A DNA stretch of 64,000 nt from Varanus komodoensis (lineage: Eukaryota > Chordata > Lepidosauria > Squamata > Varanidae): positions 52,785,764 through 52,849,763 of the forward strand of contig NW_025335268.1 of NCBI RefSeq assembly GCF_004798865.1, given 5' to 3'. The notes under the pieces are model-generated. The model saw only the letters and a list, made by a program, of their open reading frames with translations, made no database searches and had not been told where the DNA came from. Position numbers and translations under genes: made by a program. The first letter of the stretch is position 1. Each line of letters starts with the position of its first letter. Positions 41,901 through 52,300 of the stretch are shown one piece after another.

Positions 41901-44084
41901 TAGTTCCTGGAGTCAGAGCATCATGAAAGTAAGTTGCCACCAAATTCATACCATCTCCTGTGGCTCATCCTTCTCTAGTTGAGAAGGCTGCCAAGATCCT
42001 TCCTCACAGTTTCCACAGGGTCATCTTCCTGGCTTCAAGTCTCCTTAAGTTCCTTATAACCCTGCATTGCCCCTCCCTTTTCAATATGACACAAAGTTCC
42101 TGGGTCCTGTATTCCCACTGCCCCCTCTTTGATGCTTACATTCCCACAGGTTCACAGAGTAGTACTTAGCTGTCCTTTTAAACACAAGTCAGTCAGTGGG
42201 TTTCTTCCCAGTGTGTCCTGCTCCCACACCCATGGTACCTCCACAACACCATCCTCCACCCCCTTTTGCCCAGAATTAGTTCCCATCTCCCCTTGGGGTA
42301 CAGCTGCAGAGGTGTTGGGCCCATTCCCAAGAGCTGAGCTCTGATAGGCTCAGCAGTCAGATATGCCAATGTCCACATTAAAATTTAACTCTTCAAAAAT
42401 GAAAAAGACGAATATGAAGAGCATCAGCACCTATGGAGAAGGCATTCTTCTTCCATTCTTCTGGGAAAAAAGACCTTCTGTCTGACAAAAGACAGAAGAA
42501 TCACAGATCGAATAAGGGAATATATTAGTGTAATAACGGCATCATAGAGTTGCCTCATAGAAACAGAATGAATGAAACAATTCACTCCAAGTAACATAAT
42601 ATATATTTTTTGGCTTTGCTTATGATGAACACACTGAGATTTGACTTTTGATGTACATTCAAAACTGGGTGGATTAAGGTTCTTAAATTACTGATCTTCA
42701 TAATATTTTGGTTTTAAAATACTAATTATTCACTCAACCTTATTCATGTACATATACTTAGTAAACCAATGTCAATCATTTCTAAGCAGATAATTTTATT
42801 TGTCCTATGCAGTCAGCAATACAAAAAAAGTGGAGGCATCTTTGGCCATCTGGATGACAAATTATAGCTACACTCCTTATCCAATACTTCCGTTAAGTCA
42901 CTTTTGTGGCCTTTTATTCATCTCTGGCTGTACATTATCTGAAGCTTTTAACCTTATTATTCCACAGATTTTTAATATTTATCATCCACCTGTCATTATA
43001 GCACTTCTATGTGTTGTCCTGTCTAGAGTTCTAATTCTTGCCGGTTTCTTGTATATTTTTTCATTATCTTTACTTTCTGGAACAATAGATTAATGTTAGA
43101 CAAAACTAGGCCTACTGTGTAAACAGGGGCCACCTGGTGGACAAACATTAACTGTACATATCAGGCAATGGCAATTATTTGTCATTTGACTGTTCTTTAA
43201 TAACAATCAAGAGATGAGTGGAAGTGGCTTATATTTGATTGTCTTGGAAATAAATTGAATGATTTCCCCCATCCCAAAATAGGAAATAGTTTGGCTCAGT
43301 TTCAATGGTTTGGCTTCATGGAGACAACAAATTAGGCCTGGAAATTGGGGCTTTGAAGCTTTGAAGACTTGAAGCCCCAGTCCTAGCTCTGCAAAGATCC
43401 TGTGATTCCGGTAACAACTTTGCACAGCCAGGAAAGGTCTTCAATAATCTCTGAAGCAACCAAGATCAACTGATGAATTGATTGATTGATTTTTAATCCA
43501 AGCTTTGCCTCATTCTTTAATTGCCCTGTGATATGGGTTGAACGGAATTGCAGTGTCAATAAAGGATCCCATCCCCCACCCCTGCACCTACCTTCATGTC
43601 TGTGACAATTACCAGCCATCTTTTTTGTATTCACAGTTATTGATAGCTGTCAGACATCATGTTCCTGCCTACTGGCCTTCTTCCCAGATATTTCTGACAA
43701 AGAAGCAGCCACTGGATCCTTTGTATCCAGCAGAATGAGATGTACTTTATCCTTCGTGTTCCCATCATAGAGACAAATGAACCAAAAGGTACAAGAACAA
43801 TTAAGGAAATGAAATAGAAGAACCAGCCATAAGTAAAAGGTCACGTAGCAGTGATGTAAACACATCTTTCATTTAAATATGGGCAGCCTACATAGAATAA
43901 ATTCTGAGCCAAGAGTCAAGTGAGGACATTTTTTTAAAAAAAATGAGTTTCTGTTTTTGAGGTGGGAAGAAGAAAAAGCGGCCTCAGCAGGGAAGATAAT
44001 GGAGGCACAAAATCCTATGACAGCCCAAGACTCAAAAGCACTTCTGGGAGTTATGAGAAATTTGAGCTGATCTAAATGCACTTT
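41901..44084. other. Unassigned intergenic sequence
   Basis: About 2.2 kb without recognised genes. 42,500-43,100 is AT-rich and repeat-free. Frames of 60-97 codons have no known domain. A short inverted MITE-like piece may lie at 44,020-44,060 (CACTTCTGGGAGTTATGAG). Confidence 0.4.
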
Positions 44085-44375
44085 TAGGCTGCATTAATAG
44101 AACTATAGGACCCAAGTCATGAGAAGAAATCGTTCCGCTTTATTTTGCACTATTCAGCCATTGTACAGAGTGCTGAATCCACTTTGGAACACGCATTTCT
44201 AAGAGGATACAGACAAATCAATATGGTTCAAAGGAAAGCAACAAGATGGTCAATGGAAGAGTAAATAAGTCCTGTGAGGAAAGGTTGAAGGAACTGGGTA
44301 TGTTCAGGCTGGAGATGGGAAGACTCAGTGGAACCATGGGAGCACTATACAAGGAACTGTCACAGAGAAGACAAA
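44085..44375 (+). mobile_element. CR1/L3 LINE fragment
   Basis: AGGCTGCATTAATAGAACTAT, TCGTTCCGCTTTATTTTGCAC, TTCAAAGGAAAGCAACAAGA and GAGGAAAGGTTGAAGGAACTG followed by GGTATGTTCAGGCTGGAGAT. This is the conserved stretch of L3/CR1 encoding the 'PLYSALVRPHLEYCVQFW..ERLKELG.F.LE' RT C-terminus. The far 3' end is lost. Confidence 0.85.
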
Positions 44376-44719
44376 TACTTGATCTTGTATCTAATGTCAC
44401 TGAGTTGGCTGGCAGTGGTGCATTTGGGCAGAGTGGGAGTTTCGCTTCTGTTGGTGCAGAAAGCTATAGGCTCAAAGGAGCCTAGAAGTGTGTTAGAGCT
44501 CAGAACCCACCTCTGCCTTGTATTCAGTCTTTTGTTCAGATATTAGAAGACACTTGTTAATTGAACGGAGCAATTTGACAATGCAATCAGTTATGGAGAG
44601 CTCTTCAGTGAGGTACTGGCCAGCCACTTGTGAGGTTCTAGCCCTGCACAGAGGTATGGGGAGGTGTCCTATGGAAATGAGGACCTCCCACCCTATGATA
44701 TGGCTCATCTGATTCAAGG
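44376..44719. other. Unassigned sequence
   Basis: No gene recognised. The antisense 183-codon frame (44,493-45,044) is open but has no domain and crosses the next candidate element. Confidence 0.4.
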
Positions 44720-45020
44720 TTCCTGCAACCTGAAGGAGGAGGCAACTGCACTTGCAGTTGGCAACTGGCACTTTTATTACACCACACGGAAGTGCCGGGT
44801 TGTGAGAGCGTGCTCCATTAATTGACTTGCATGGCTCATAAAGCACAAAAAGCAGAGGAACTCTCAGCTTCTGGAATCTTCCCAATCTGAGGGAAAGCTT
44901 TATGGAGGCAGACTTGCCGACATCACTCTTCTTGAACGCTGCATCTAAAGTCTGTAAAACTGAAATGTCAATTAATGATCCCCATTTGCCAGGCCAACAA
45001 TGACTTCTAAGCCCCAACAG
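44720..45020. promoter_or_regulatory. Candidate conserved non-coding element
   Basis: A repeat-free block with palindrome-like ACTGCACTTGCAGTTGGC, CTCCATTAATTGACTTGCATGG, AAGCTTTATGGAGGCAGACT and TGTCAATTAATGATCCCCATTTGCC. The homeodomain-type TTAATTGA/TCAATTAATGA cores and several CpGs resemble a developmental enhancer. Inference only. Confidence 0.35.
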
Positions 45021-45239
45021 TGGAAGCTGAACAAACCACTTCAAGTGCGGGTGGGTGGGAGCACCACAATATGTCTATCAGCCAGAACCGGTCACACTCC
45101 ATTTACACATTTGGGGCAAGCATTATAAATTGCTTGAAAACAAAACAAAGAAAGTACCCAGAGCCTTTGGATTCACAACATGCGCCTCGGCTTCCTAATG
45201 CCAAACATGCTGCCCACCTCTGAATTAACCTCCCTGGCT

Positions 45240-45780
45240 TGTGAGGAGCTCTGCCCCTGCTCAGAATGTGCCTTCTGTACTGCTGATAATAACGATTCTC
45301 TCTCTCATGCGGAGAAAGCGGTCACTACGGTCATTAAAAGCAGGAGACAGCTGTAAATTCCTAGTTTCTAAGCCTCAGCCTGACAGTCTTTGCGAATCTC
45401 CGTGGAGGAGCCTTTCCAATATGAGATGAGATGTAACGAGATGGTGATGATTATCTAAGCTGGCAGTGAGACAGCAGTCGTAGTAAACAGTTTAACTGAG
45501 CTACAGGATGAGGCAGGAAACACAGCAGCTACAGATAAAAAAAGCAGCACTGGGGCAAAAAAAAAAAGCGATAAAAGGATGCCACGCAGAATAGAAATAG
45601 CACTGGCAGTCGCAGGAGCTGTCTGCTAAACACACGAAGGGATCTGTCTGTGACAACAATTTTCAGAGAGCGACAAGTAGGCGAGGCTCCTGAGGGTGAG
45701 CACATTATTTATGATGGTATCTGGGGTTTGTCAGGTGACTTAGGAGAGTAGGAAATGGACATCACCGGGTAGCAGCAAAC
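45240..45780. promoter_or_regulatory. Candidate regulatory or conserved block
   Basis: The longest unique, repeat-free stretch with preserved CpGs in the window (GATAATAACGATTCTC, CATGCGGAGAAAGCGGTCAC, TACGGTCATTAAAAGC, GGAGACAGCTGTAAATTCC, AAACAGTTTAACTGAGC, GCGATAAAAGGATGCCACGC). It contains E-box-like CAGCTG, GATA-like and homeodomain-like cores. No open frame of note. It could be an enhancer or an unrecognised non-coding exon. Confidence 0.4.
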
Positions 45781-46000
45781 TGACAGTGAAGGTTTGCACA
45801 TATGACTGTGTGCAGGTTTTCTTTCAACTTCAAGTGTGCTTTTCCTCTGCTGGGGAACAAACAAACCTGTCTAGGTTTTAAGAGCCTCAGAGAAGGCCTG
45901 TTTTGGGTACTGCCACCATCAAGATGCCAGAAAGGGCCTTTGTTGTGGCAGTTCCCAGCCCCTGGGACCCTGCCCCGAGCCAGGCTGGCCCCCTCTCTGC
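45781..46000. other. Unassigned sequence
   Basis: Opposed frames of 96-132 codons start here and run to 46,200 without any known domain. Confidence 0.4.
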
Positions 46001-46330
46001 TGTCCTTTAGCCAGTGCCAGCTCCAGGATTTCGGGGCCCTTGGACAAGACATCCTTCGTGGGGTCTCTCCTTTCTCATCCCCAGTGTCACCAGGTGCTGT
46101 CGCTGTCCACCATGTTTCTCCTCATGGCTACCACTTGCTCACCTGCTTCCTTGGCAGGTGGAGAGCAAGCAGGCAGGCAGGGGCGTCTGGGTCCAAGTGA
46201 GATGCAAGTGAACTAACAGGTTACGAGAGTGAAGAGGAGGAGCAAGTCCGGGGGCTCTTGCCCAGGGGCCCCTCCTGAGATGGGTTCTCGGCAGGTGCTC
46301 AGCCATGCCTTCCCTTGACACTGGCCTTCT
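46001..46330. repeat. GC-rich repeat-like segment
   Basis: AGCCAGTGCCAGCTCCAGGA, TTTCGGGGCCCTTGGACAAG at the start and GCCCAGGGGCCCCTCCTGAG, GTGCTCAGCC near the end. The ends look loosely inverted and the body is GC-rich (AGGCAGGCAGGGGCGTCTGG). It resembles GC-rich non-autonomous DNA transposons of reptiles, but ends and target duplication are not clear. Confidence 0.35.
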
Positions 46331-47329
46331 GCCAGCAGACTAAACTATTTTTTATTCAGGAATGCCTTTGGCATGTAAACTGGCCTTCAGTTGAAGGGAG
46401 CTTTAATTAGTTGGTTTCTCTCATTGTTGGCTGGGGAATGCCAGGAGATGTCAGACCTTTTTCTGTCTAAACATACAGAGGATTATGCCTTAAGATGTTT
46501 TCGTTTTAAAAGTCCAGATGCTCCCAGGGTTAAAAAAAGCTGCAAGACACACTATCAGGGGCAAGGATGTGGCATATTTATAGTTCTCCATATGACACTG
46601 GGAAGCCACATAACTGAACCTGGGGGTATTCAAGCATTCTTATTATAGACTATAGAGTGCATTAACTGATGCTCCAAGGGCCATTTAATGTGCTACAATG
46701 GAGCTGGCATATAAAGAGAGGAGACCTCAGAGGTGCACTGAATATGATTGATTTGGACCAACACTTTTCAAGGCTTGCAATGCTCCTTTCTGCTATGGCA
46801 ATCACCCTTGGCTTGTAATAGAAGCAGGCACAAATGAAGTATTTTTGTGCACCCCCTTCCACCCTGGCACCTGTGAGGTGCCTGCATGCTACTTTCCCCC
46901 AAGTAAAGTCTGCAGCAATGCGCTAATGATCATAGAAGCTGCTTTCAGGATGACCTATGATGGATACTGCCCTGCATCCAAGAACTTTTCTACACGAGGC
47001 TTTATTATGCACATATGAGTCCTTACTCATGGTTGTTTATGGACTTGTTAGACAAATTCGTGATCCTCTATTGTCAGGTCTTCTTTTTTTCCCCAGAACA
47101 AATTTTTGTTTGTATGTTTTTTCAGTATGGGGAGAGTTGAGAATTATATTAGAACATGGGAAATGGTACAGCCACTTCTTGTGCATTTGACTTAATCCAC
47201 TATGGCACAGCTCCACCTAGAGGTTATATAGTGGAAAAGAAAGAAAGGGAGATCTCTTTGCATAAAGGTCAAATCTCAGTGCTGCAACAAGTGGATACAT
47301 CAATTAGTCTTATAGAGAAATCTCCAGGT
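46331..47329. other. Unassigned sequence
   Basis: About 1 kb; nothing recognised. Confidence 0.4.
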
Positions 47330-47678
47330 CAAGGGTATTGAGCCCTCAGTCCCATGGGCTAAATTAGGCTCACCTGAGGCCCCATCTGACCCTCAAAATG
47401 CTTGCCAAATGGCCTCACCCCTTCTTTTGCCCACCCACTTTTCCCTGACCTTCGATCTTTGGTGGGTCTCTGGCTTTCGCATGTTCTCCCCACTCACCAC
47501 CACCACCACCATTCTGTCCTGCCTGTCCTAAGGATTTGTCACAGGCCATAAAAACTTTAAACTAAGATTTTGCCCCTTCCTCTTTCATCCTCAGCCTTGC
47601 CCATCAATGGAAATGATCCTTGAGTGCATCTTCAAAATTGAATCCAGCCCCTGAGCCAGAAGAGGTTCAACACCCTAC
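47330..47678. mobile_element. hAT-like non-autonomous element (tentative)
   Basis: Left CAAGGGTATTGAGCCCTCAG and right GAAGAGGTTCAACACCCTAC are imperfect inverted copies of a hAT-like end (GGGTGTTGAACC). The interior has CACCACCACCACCACCATT. No convincing 8-base duplication was found. Confidence 0.4.
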
Positions 47679-49740
47679 TTTGGAGATACACTGCCAATCA
47701 AAGTGGGCAGCACTTGTCGAAATCTGCACTGGTCTACAGGAACAGGAAGTTGGGGAAGTGCAGCTCTAACATCTTTCAGAGCAGGAGAAATGGTTATCTG
47801 ATAGGATATTTGCCAAGGTCCTAAGCTTTGGAGGTTGATGACCGGCTCTGGCTTCACATATGGCTACATACAAGCCAGGCTCAGACTCTACAGCTGATCA
47901 GGGGTCCCAGCCAACTTGCTGACCAAAATGCCTCCCTTTCCCAAGTGATTATTCCAGGTGGTCAGCTGATCTTAATGCAACATCTGTTGTGCTCCTCAGT
48001 GCTGCTTTTTCAGGGGGGTGGTGGGTGTTCATTCATTTTAAGGTACTACATTCCTATGACATTCATTAGCCAAAGCTCTCTGGGTGATTTATACATGATG
48101 GATGAACCCAGCTGCCTGTTTTTATGGACATTCCTTGGGAGGAATAGCTATGGGATTGGTCATGATATGCTCTTCTATCTGTCTGTCACGGTGTAAGGTA
48201 ACTTCTTATACTATCCCATTGTGTGCTGCCTGTGCATGCATTGTAAGAAATTTGATGCCTGTAGTTGTTGTGAGAATAAGTGAAATAAGGATCAAAAATG
48301 TGTTCTGCACAAAGACTGTGCTAAAAATAAAATTAAAAAGCTAAGTTATGATAAAGTGTTTTGCCCTCTAGAAGTGCTATAGAAATTATTAATAAAAACG
48401 GCAAAGATTTTATTCATATTCAGCTAAAGATGCCTGATAAAAGAGAACAGTCACTTTTAGTGATGGGGAGCTTATATCAGATCTGTAGTAAAAAAAAATA
48501 TTAACAACACATTCCTGAACTCGGAGGGATCTCTTGCAGCAGAGGAGAAAATGTTGCAAAGAAATATCTTTGATTCTGCTCTCAAATGGAAGCAAGGCAA
48601 TCAGAAATAATTTGCATCTTGTGTGAGGACTTTGATCTATTCAACAGTTCGATCTTCACATGTCATGCCAACATAAGCCCTACTGAAATAGGATGAGTCT
48701 TATCCCAGCACAGCCTACTGAAGATTTGAGCCAAAGAGGGTGCAATGAGCAAAATTAAAGAATTGGTAGCAAATCCATTAGCAATTAATTTGTTAGATTT
48801 TTGCTCCAGAAATGGCAAAGATGTATCCCCTGTAACTGTGCAGGATGCTCCTGCATCAGGTATCTGGCAAGGCCAGCAGGTACAACAGGCAATTTCTCTA
48901 ATCTCACTTTGGTTGCATCCATAATGCACCAAAAGGAACTTTTGCTGGGAATCAGAAACAATAAAAGCTGCATATTTTCTGGCAGCCAGCTGAGTACTCT
49001 CTTGGTGGCTCTACATCTCCCGCCTGGTCCATTGTCCAATGGTGAGCCATGGCAGAGGAGAGCAGGGTCAGGAGCCAAGACAGGCCTCAGAGTGGGATCA
49101 CAGGGGTTTGGGGGACCTCAGAAGGAGGCATCCCTCCAACAGGACTGCTCTGGTTGCCCCAAGTCTTCTGTGAGAGTGGTGTTTGCAGAGAAATCTCAGT
49201 ATTCCCCCAAAGATCTCCCCTGGGTCTGGGTTGGCTGGGTGCCTGGCAGGTAGCCCTGTTCAGAAGCAATGGGCTGCTTCAGCCAAGGCTGAAAGTGTGC
49301 ATTGCTATTACCCATTGGGTTGTGTTTTCCTCAGTGGAAAATCATAAAATGGCTGCCACGTGCAATGCATATAGAATTGAACCATGTAGACATTTCCCTG
49401 GTATACTGACAACCTGTGTGCCTTGATCTTCATACATGTAGACCAGATGCACCTTGTTACACCTAATGCATGTCCAATCACCTCAGCCGTGGCACTTACG
49501 TCATGGGCGCCATTATAGCCATGACACAGAATCAAGAGGCCCAGTTCTTCAGAACTGTGCTTCAGATGTGCTCCAATAGCATTTCCTGCCTTAAAAGAAG
49601 CCTCTCTCTTCCTTCTGAGGTCAGTAGCCTTGAACCTTAGGAGTCACTCCCTTTACAATCCAGCAGGAAACCAGTCATATCAAAGCAGCAGCCTTTTAAA
49701 TGGTAGGAGACACGACCACCATTCCTTCCACATTCTAATT
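47679..49740. other. Unassigned intergenic sequence
   Basis: About 2 kb. Frames up to 150 codons (48,801-49,253) overlap frames on the other strand and contain no known domain. Confidence 0.4.
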
Positions 49741-49776
49741 CCTCCCTCCCTCTCTCTCTCTCTGTCTCTCTCTCGT
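49741..49776. repeat. (CT)n-rich tract
   Basis: CCTCCCTCCCTCTCTCTCTC with further CTCT runs, imperfect. Confidence 0.85.
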
Positions 49777-50174
49777 CTTTCATCCTACTGTTCTACTCCT
49801 ACATGCTCACTCCTGGAATCTCATTTGCAATGAAAGGGAGAAGGAAGGGCATAAAGAGCACCCTGTGATCTCCCAGTATTTCACACAGCATTTCACACAT
49901 TTTTTACTGCCCCAAAATGGAACATTTGGCTCCTTGCAATCTTCAAGAAATTAATACAGAGAAGAAAGTGCAAGGTGCAGATTCAGGAAGCTGCATCTCA
50001 GAGAGTTCTGCCAAGGGGGAAAAAAATCATTATTTTTCCATGGTCTATTTCCAGAGAACCAGCCACTGAGCAAAACTGCATCTCAAACAGAATAAACTTG
50101 GAAAAGCATTGACTCCTATGTTCTTGTTCTGCCAAGCAGGTGACCAACTGTACTTATTTTTAGTCTAAATGAGC
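49777..50174. other. Unassigned sequence
   Basis: Nothing recognised. Confidence 0.4.
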
Positions 50175-50283
50175 CATACCCACCAGATGCTTTGAACTTC
50201 AGTTCCCATCAGCCCTAGTTAGCAGGGCCAAGGGAGTTAAAATCCAAAACACTGAAGGACATCACGTTGGGGAAAACTGATTT
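50175..50283. mobile_element. Palindromic MITE
   Basis: The left arm CACCAGATGCTTTGAACTTC then AGTTCCCATCAGCCCTAG and the right arm AGGGAGTTAAAATCCAAAAC then GGACATCACGTTGGGGAAAAC are inverted copies of the 'CTCCAGATGTT..CAACTCCCATCAGCCC' family. Confidence 0.75.
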
Positions 50284-50369
50284 CCCAGTCCGTTCTTCTG
50301 GAAGCTCTGCCACAAATATGAGAAATTCCCACCATGGTTTTATTGAAAGCTTCAGCAAAGCAAATTATA

Positions 50370-50620
50370 AAATCGACTTGTCAGGGAAGGGGAAGGTTGG
50401 TGCTCTTGTGCATGGCAGCATGAATTAAGCAAGCACAGCCTTCTGGGCTCGCTTGCATCTGGATGCTGAAATCCTCCTCCACGGACTTTTCAAGGATGGA
50501 AATAGGCTCTGCTCTTCACTGGAAAAATAATTAAGCATTTTATTTAAAGGTGACTAAAAATAGCCCCACAATGTATTTTTAAGGTACTCTTCATGCTTAT
50601 GCCCCACTGAAATGCAGGGA
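50370..50620. promoter_or_regulatory. Candidate conserved non-coding element
   Basis: Repeat-free block with GCATGAATTAAGCAAGCACAG, GGAAAAATAATTAAGCATTT, ATTTAAAGGTGACTAAAAATAG (MEF2-like CTAAAAATAG) and TCATGCTTATGCCCC. Conservation untested. Confidence 0.3.
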
Positions 50621-50975
50621 AGGGATGGCTCTCATGTTTGCTTGGAAGCAGGGTAGGTTAATTATTTATCTTCTTGTAAACAGAGCAGTGCACTAATCCA
50701 TGACTGGTAGTTCTGCCCAAATATGTAGATCTAACAGCAGGCTTTAAAGATGGCTCCCAGAGGAAGAACATGTCATCCGATTAATATACATGTGTAGTGG
50801 ATAGGAATGCGCCCTGGAGAAGAGCGTCACACAGGGGCATGCAGGATGTCTCTGAGCAGCAGCCACAGTGATCGCAACAAGCGAGGTTGTGTTGCGAACC
50901 AAGCCAAGAGCCCACAGTTCTTAGCATGTGCATGAAAGGCATGGTTAACATCTCAGATCACTTTAGCATTGACTT
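50621..50975. other. Unassigned sequence
   Basis: Nothing recognised. Confidence 0.4.
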
Positions 50976-51102
50976 CTCCAGCATGGGGCCCTCCAGATGC
51001 TTGGGACATTAACTTCCATGGGCCACAGCCACATGATCAAGGGTCAGGGATGCTAGGAGTTGCAGTCAAAATATCTGGAGGGCAGGATGTTGGGGAAGGC
51101 TG
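50976..51102. mobile_element. Palindromic MITE
   Basis: Left arm CTCCAGCATGGGGCCCTCCAG and TTAACTTCCATGGGCC; right arm CTAGGAGTTGCAGTCAAAAT and ATCTGGAGGGCAGGATGTTGG. Foldback copy of the same MITE family. Confidence 0.8.
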
Positions 51103-51324
51103 TATTACAGAGCTAAGTGATACCCTTGAATTATACCGAGTGGACAGGAATAGGTCATCTCAAAATCACTTGTGCCAAGCAGACACAAAGATATGCTGGC
51201 ATAACAGTTTCACACTGGCTTAGCCAGCATGTTTGTTTATTTATCATGGGCATTTTATAACACCTTTAATAAGATTCTCAGGGCTGTCTGCAACAAAATC
51301 CAGGAGAAAAAATGCAATTCAGGT
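51103..51324. other. Unassigned sequence
   Basis: A possible worn L2-type tail at 51,232-51,290 (TTTGTTTATTTATCATGGGC); otherwise nothing. Confidence 0.35.
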
Positions 51325-51505
51325 GGGACACAAGAGACCAGACTTTAGTCCCCATTCAGCCATGAAGCTCACAGCATGACGTTTGTCCAGTCACTGACTC
51401 TCGACCTATTCTACCTCACAGGGTTGTTGTGAAGATAAAGGGGAGAATTATGTAAGTCACCTTGGGTTCCTCATAAAGAAAAAAATAGGCATAAATACAA
51501 CAACT
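51325..51505 (+). mobile_element. CORE-SINE, plus strand
   Basis: CCCCATTCAGCCATGAAGCTC, GTTTGTCCAGTCACTGACTC, TATTCTACCTCACAGGGTTG, TTGTGAAGATAAAGGGGAG and ACCTTGGGTTCCTCATAAAG. The tRNA-like head is worn or missing. Confidence 0.8.
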
Positions 51506-51919
51506 AGGTAAAAACTAAGAAGACAAGTGAAATTCAAATGATACAAGGCCTCAAAAATGGTTCAGAGTTTGAGGGGAACCTGCATAATCCTGGCAGCACG
51601 AGAGACGATAGCGAGCGTGTGGGACTCAGTATGAGGAATGGGGCTCGGTGGAAATTCCACCCACACTCAGGCTCTTTGCCAGCCCAATGGAAACAGGCTC
51701 CATTTCATATCACATTCCAGTTGTCAAGGCCAGGCCTGCAGCATAAATGCTTTGACAATGCAGCCCGGTACAGACAAGGTTCAAGTCCCTGAAGCAGCAA
51801 CCGAAAATGAGAAGGGCCAGAGGCAGATGGTCTCACCCAAAGTAGGCAAGTGGCCAAGCCCCACAGAGAAAGATTTAAGGAAAAGTAGTAAAAGCTCATT
51901 GTGGAAGGATTAACTTGTG
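51506..51919. other. Unassigned sequence
   Basis: Frames of 84-91 codons at 51,538-51,913 have no known domain. Confidence 0.35.
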
Positions 51920-52195
51920 CTCTCAGTATGGATGGGTGTGAAAGGTGGGCAGTGAAGAAAGCTGAGAGGAAGACAGTTGATGAGTTTGAAACACGGTGCC
52001 AAAGGAAAGCTTTGTGAAAACCTCGGACCAACAGAAAGACAAACGAGTGCAAGATCAAATCAAGCCAGAACTGTCCCTGGAAGCAAAACCAATAAAACTG
52101 AGGCTGGCATATTTCAGAAACATCATAAGAAGGCAAAACTTCTTGCAGAAAATAATCATGCTAGGGGAAGTCAAGCGCAGATGATTTCAGCATGT
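51920..52195 (+). mobile_element. Old RTE/BovB-type LINE 3' fragment
   Basis: Broken translation of the RTE C-terminus: MDGCERWAVKKAERKTVDEF (YGCESWTVKKAE in BovB), then in other frames IKPELSLEAKPIKLRLAYF and IIMLGEVK, like the KLKLQYFGHLMRR..LEKTLMLG block. It lacks the 3' terminus. It belongs to a different and older RTE lineage than the element at 16.3-19.5 kb. Confidence 0.75.
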
Positions 52196-52224
52196 GAGCA
52201 GGCTGCTATAGGAGAAGGTGGTCC

Positions 52225-52300
52225 TTCAGTGAGCCTGGGCCCAAGCCACTGAAGGCTTTCAAAGTTAAAAGTTAAAACCAACACTTGAAAGTGGGCTTTT
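52225..52300 (-). repeat. L2-type coding fragment
   Basis: TGGGCCCAAGCCACTGAAGGC and TTTCAAAGTTAAAAGTTAAAACC are the inverse of the L2 block encoding KVLVLTFKALSGLGP. Here AGTTAAA is duplicated. Confidence 0.65.

Noticed and set aside
44493-45044. 183-codon antisense frame as a gene
   Set aside because: No known domain; open frame probably by chance across unique, possibly regulatory DNA.
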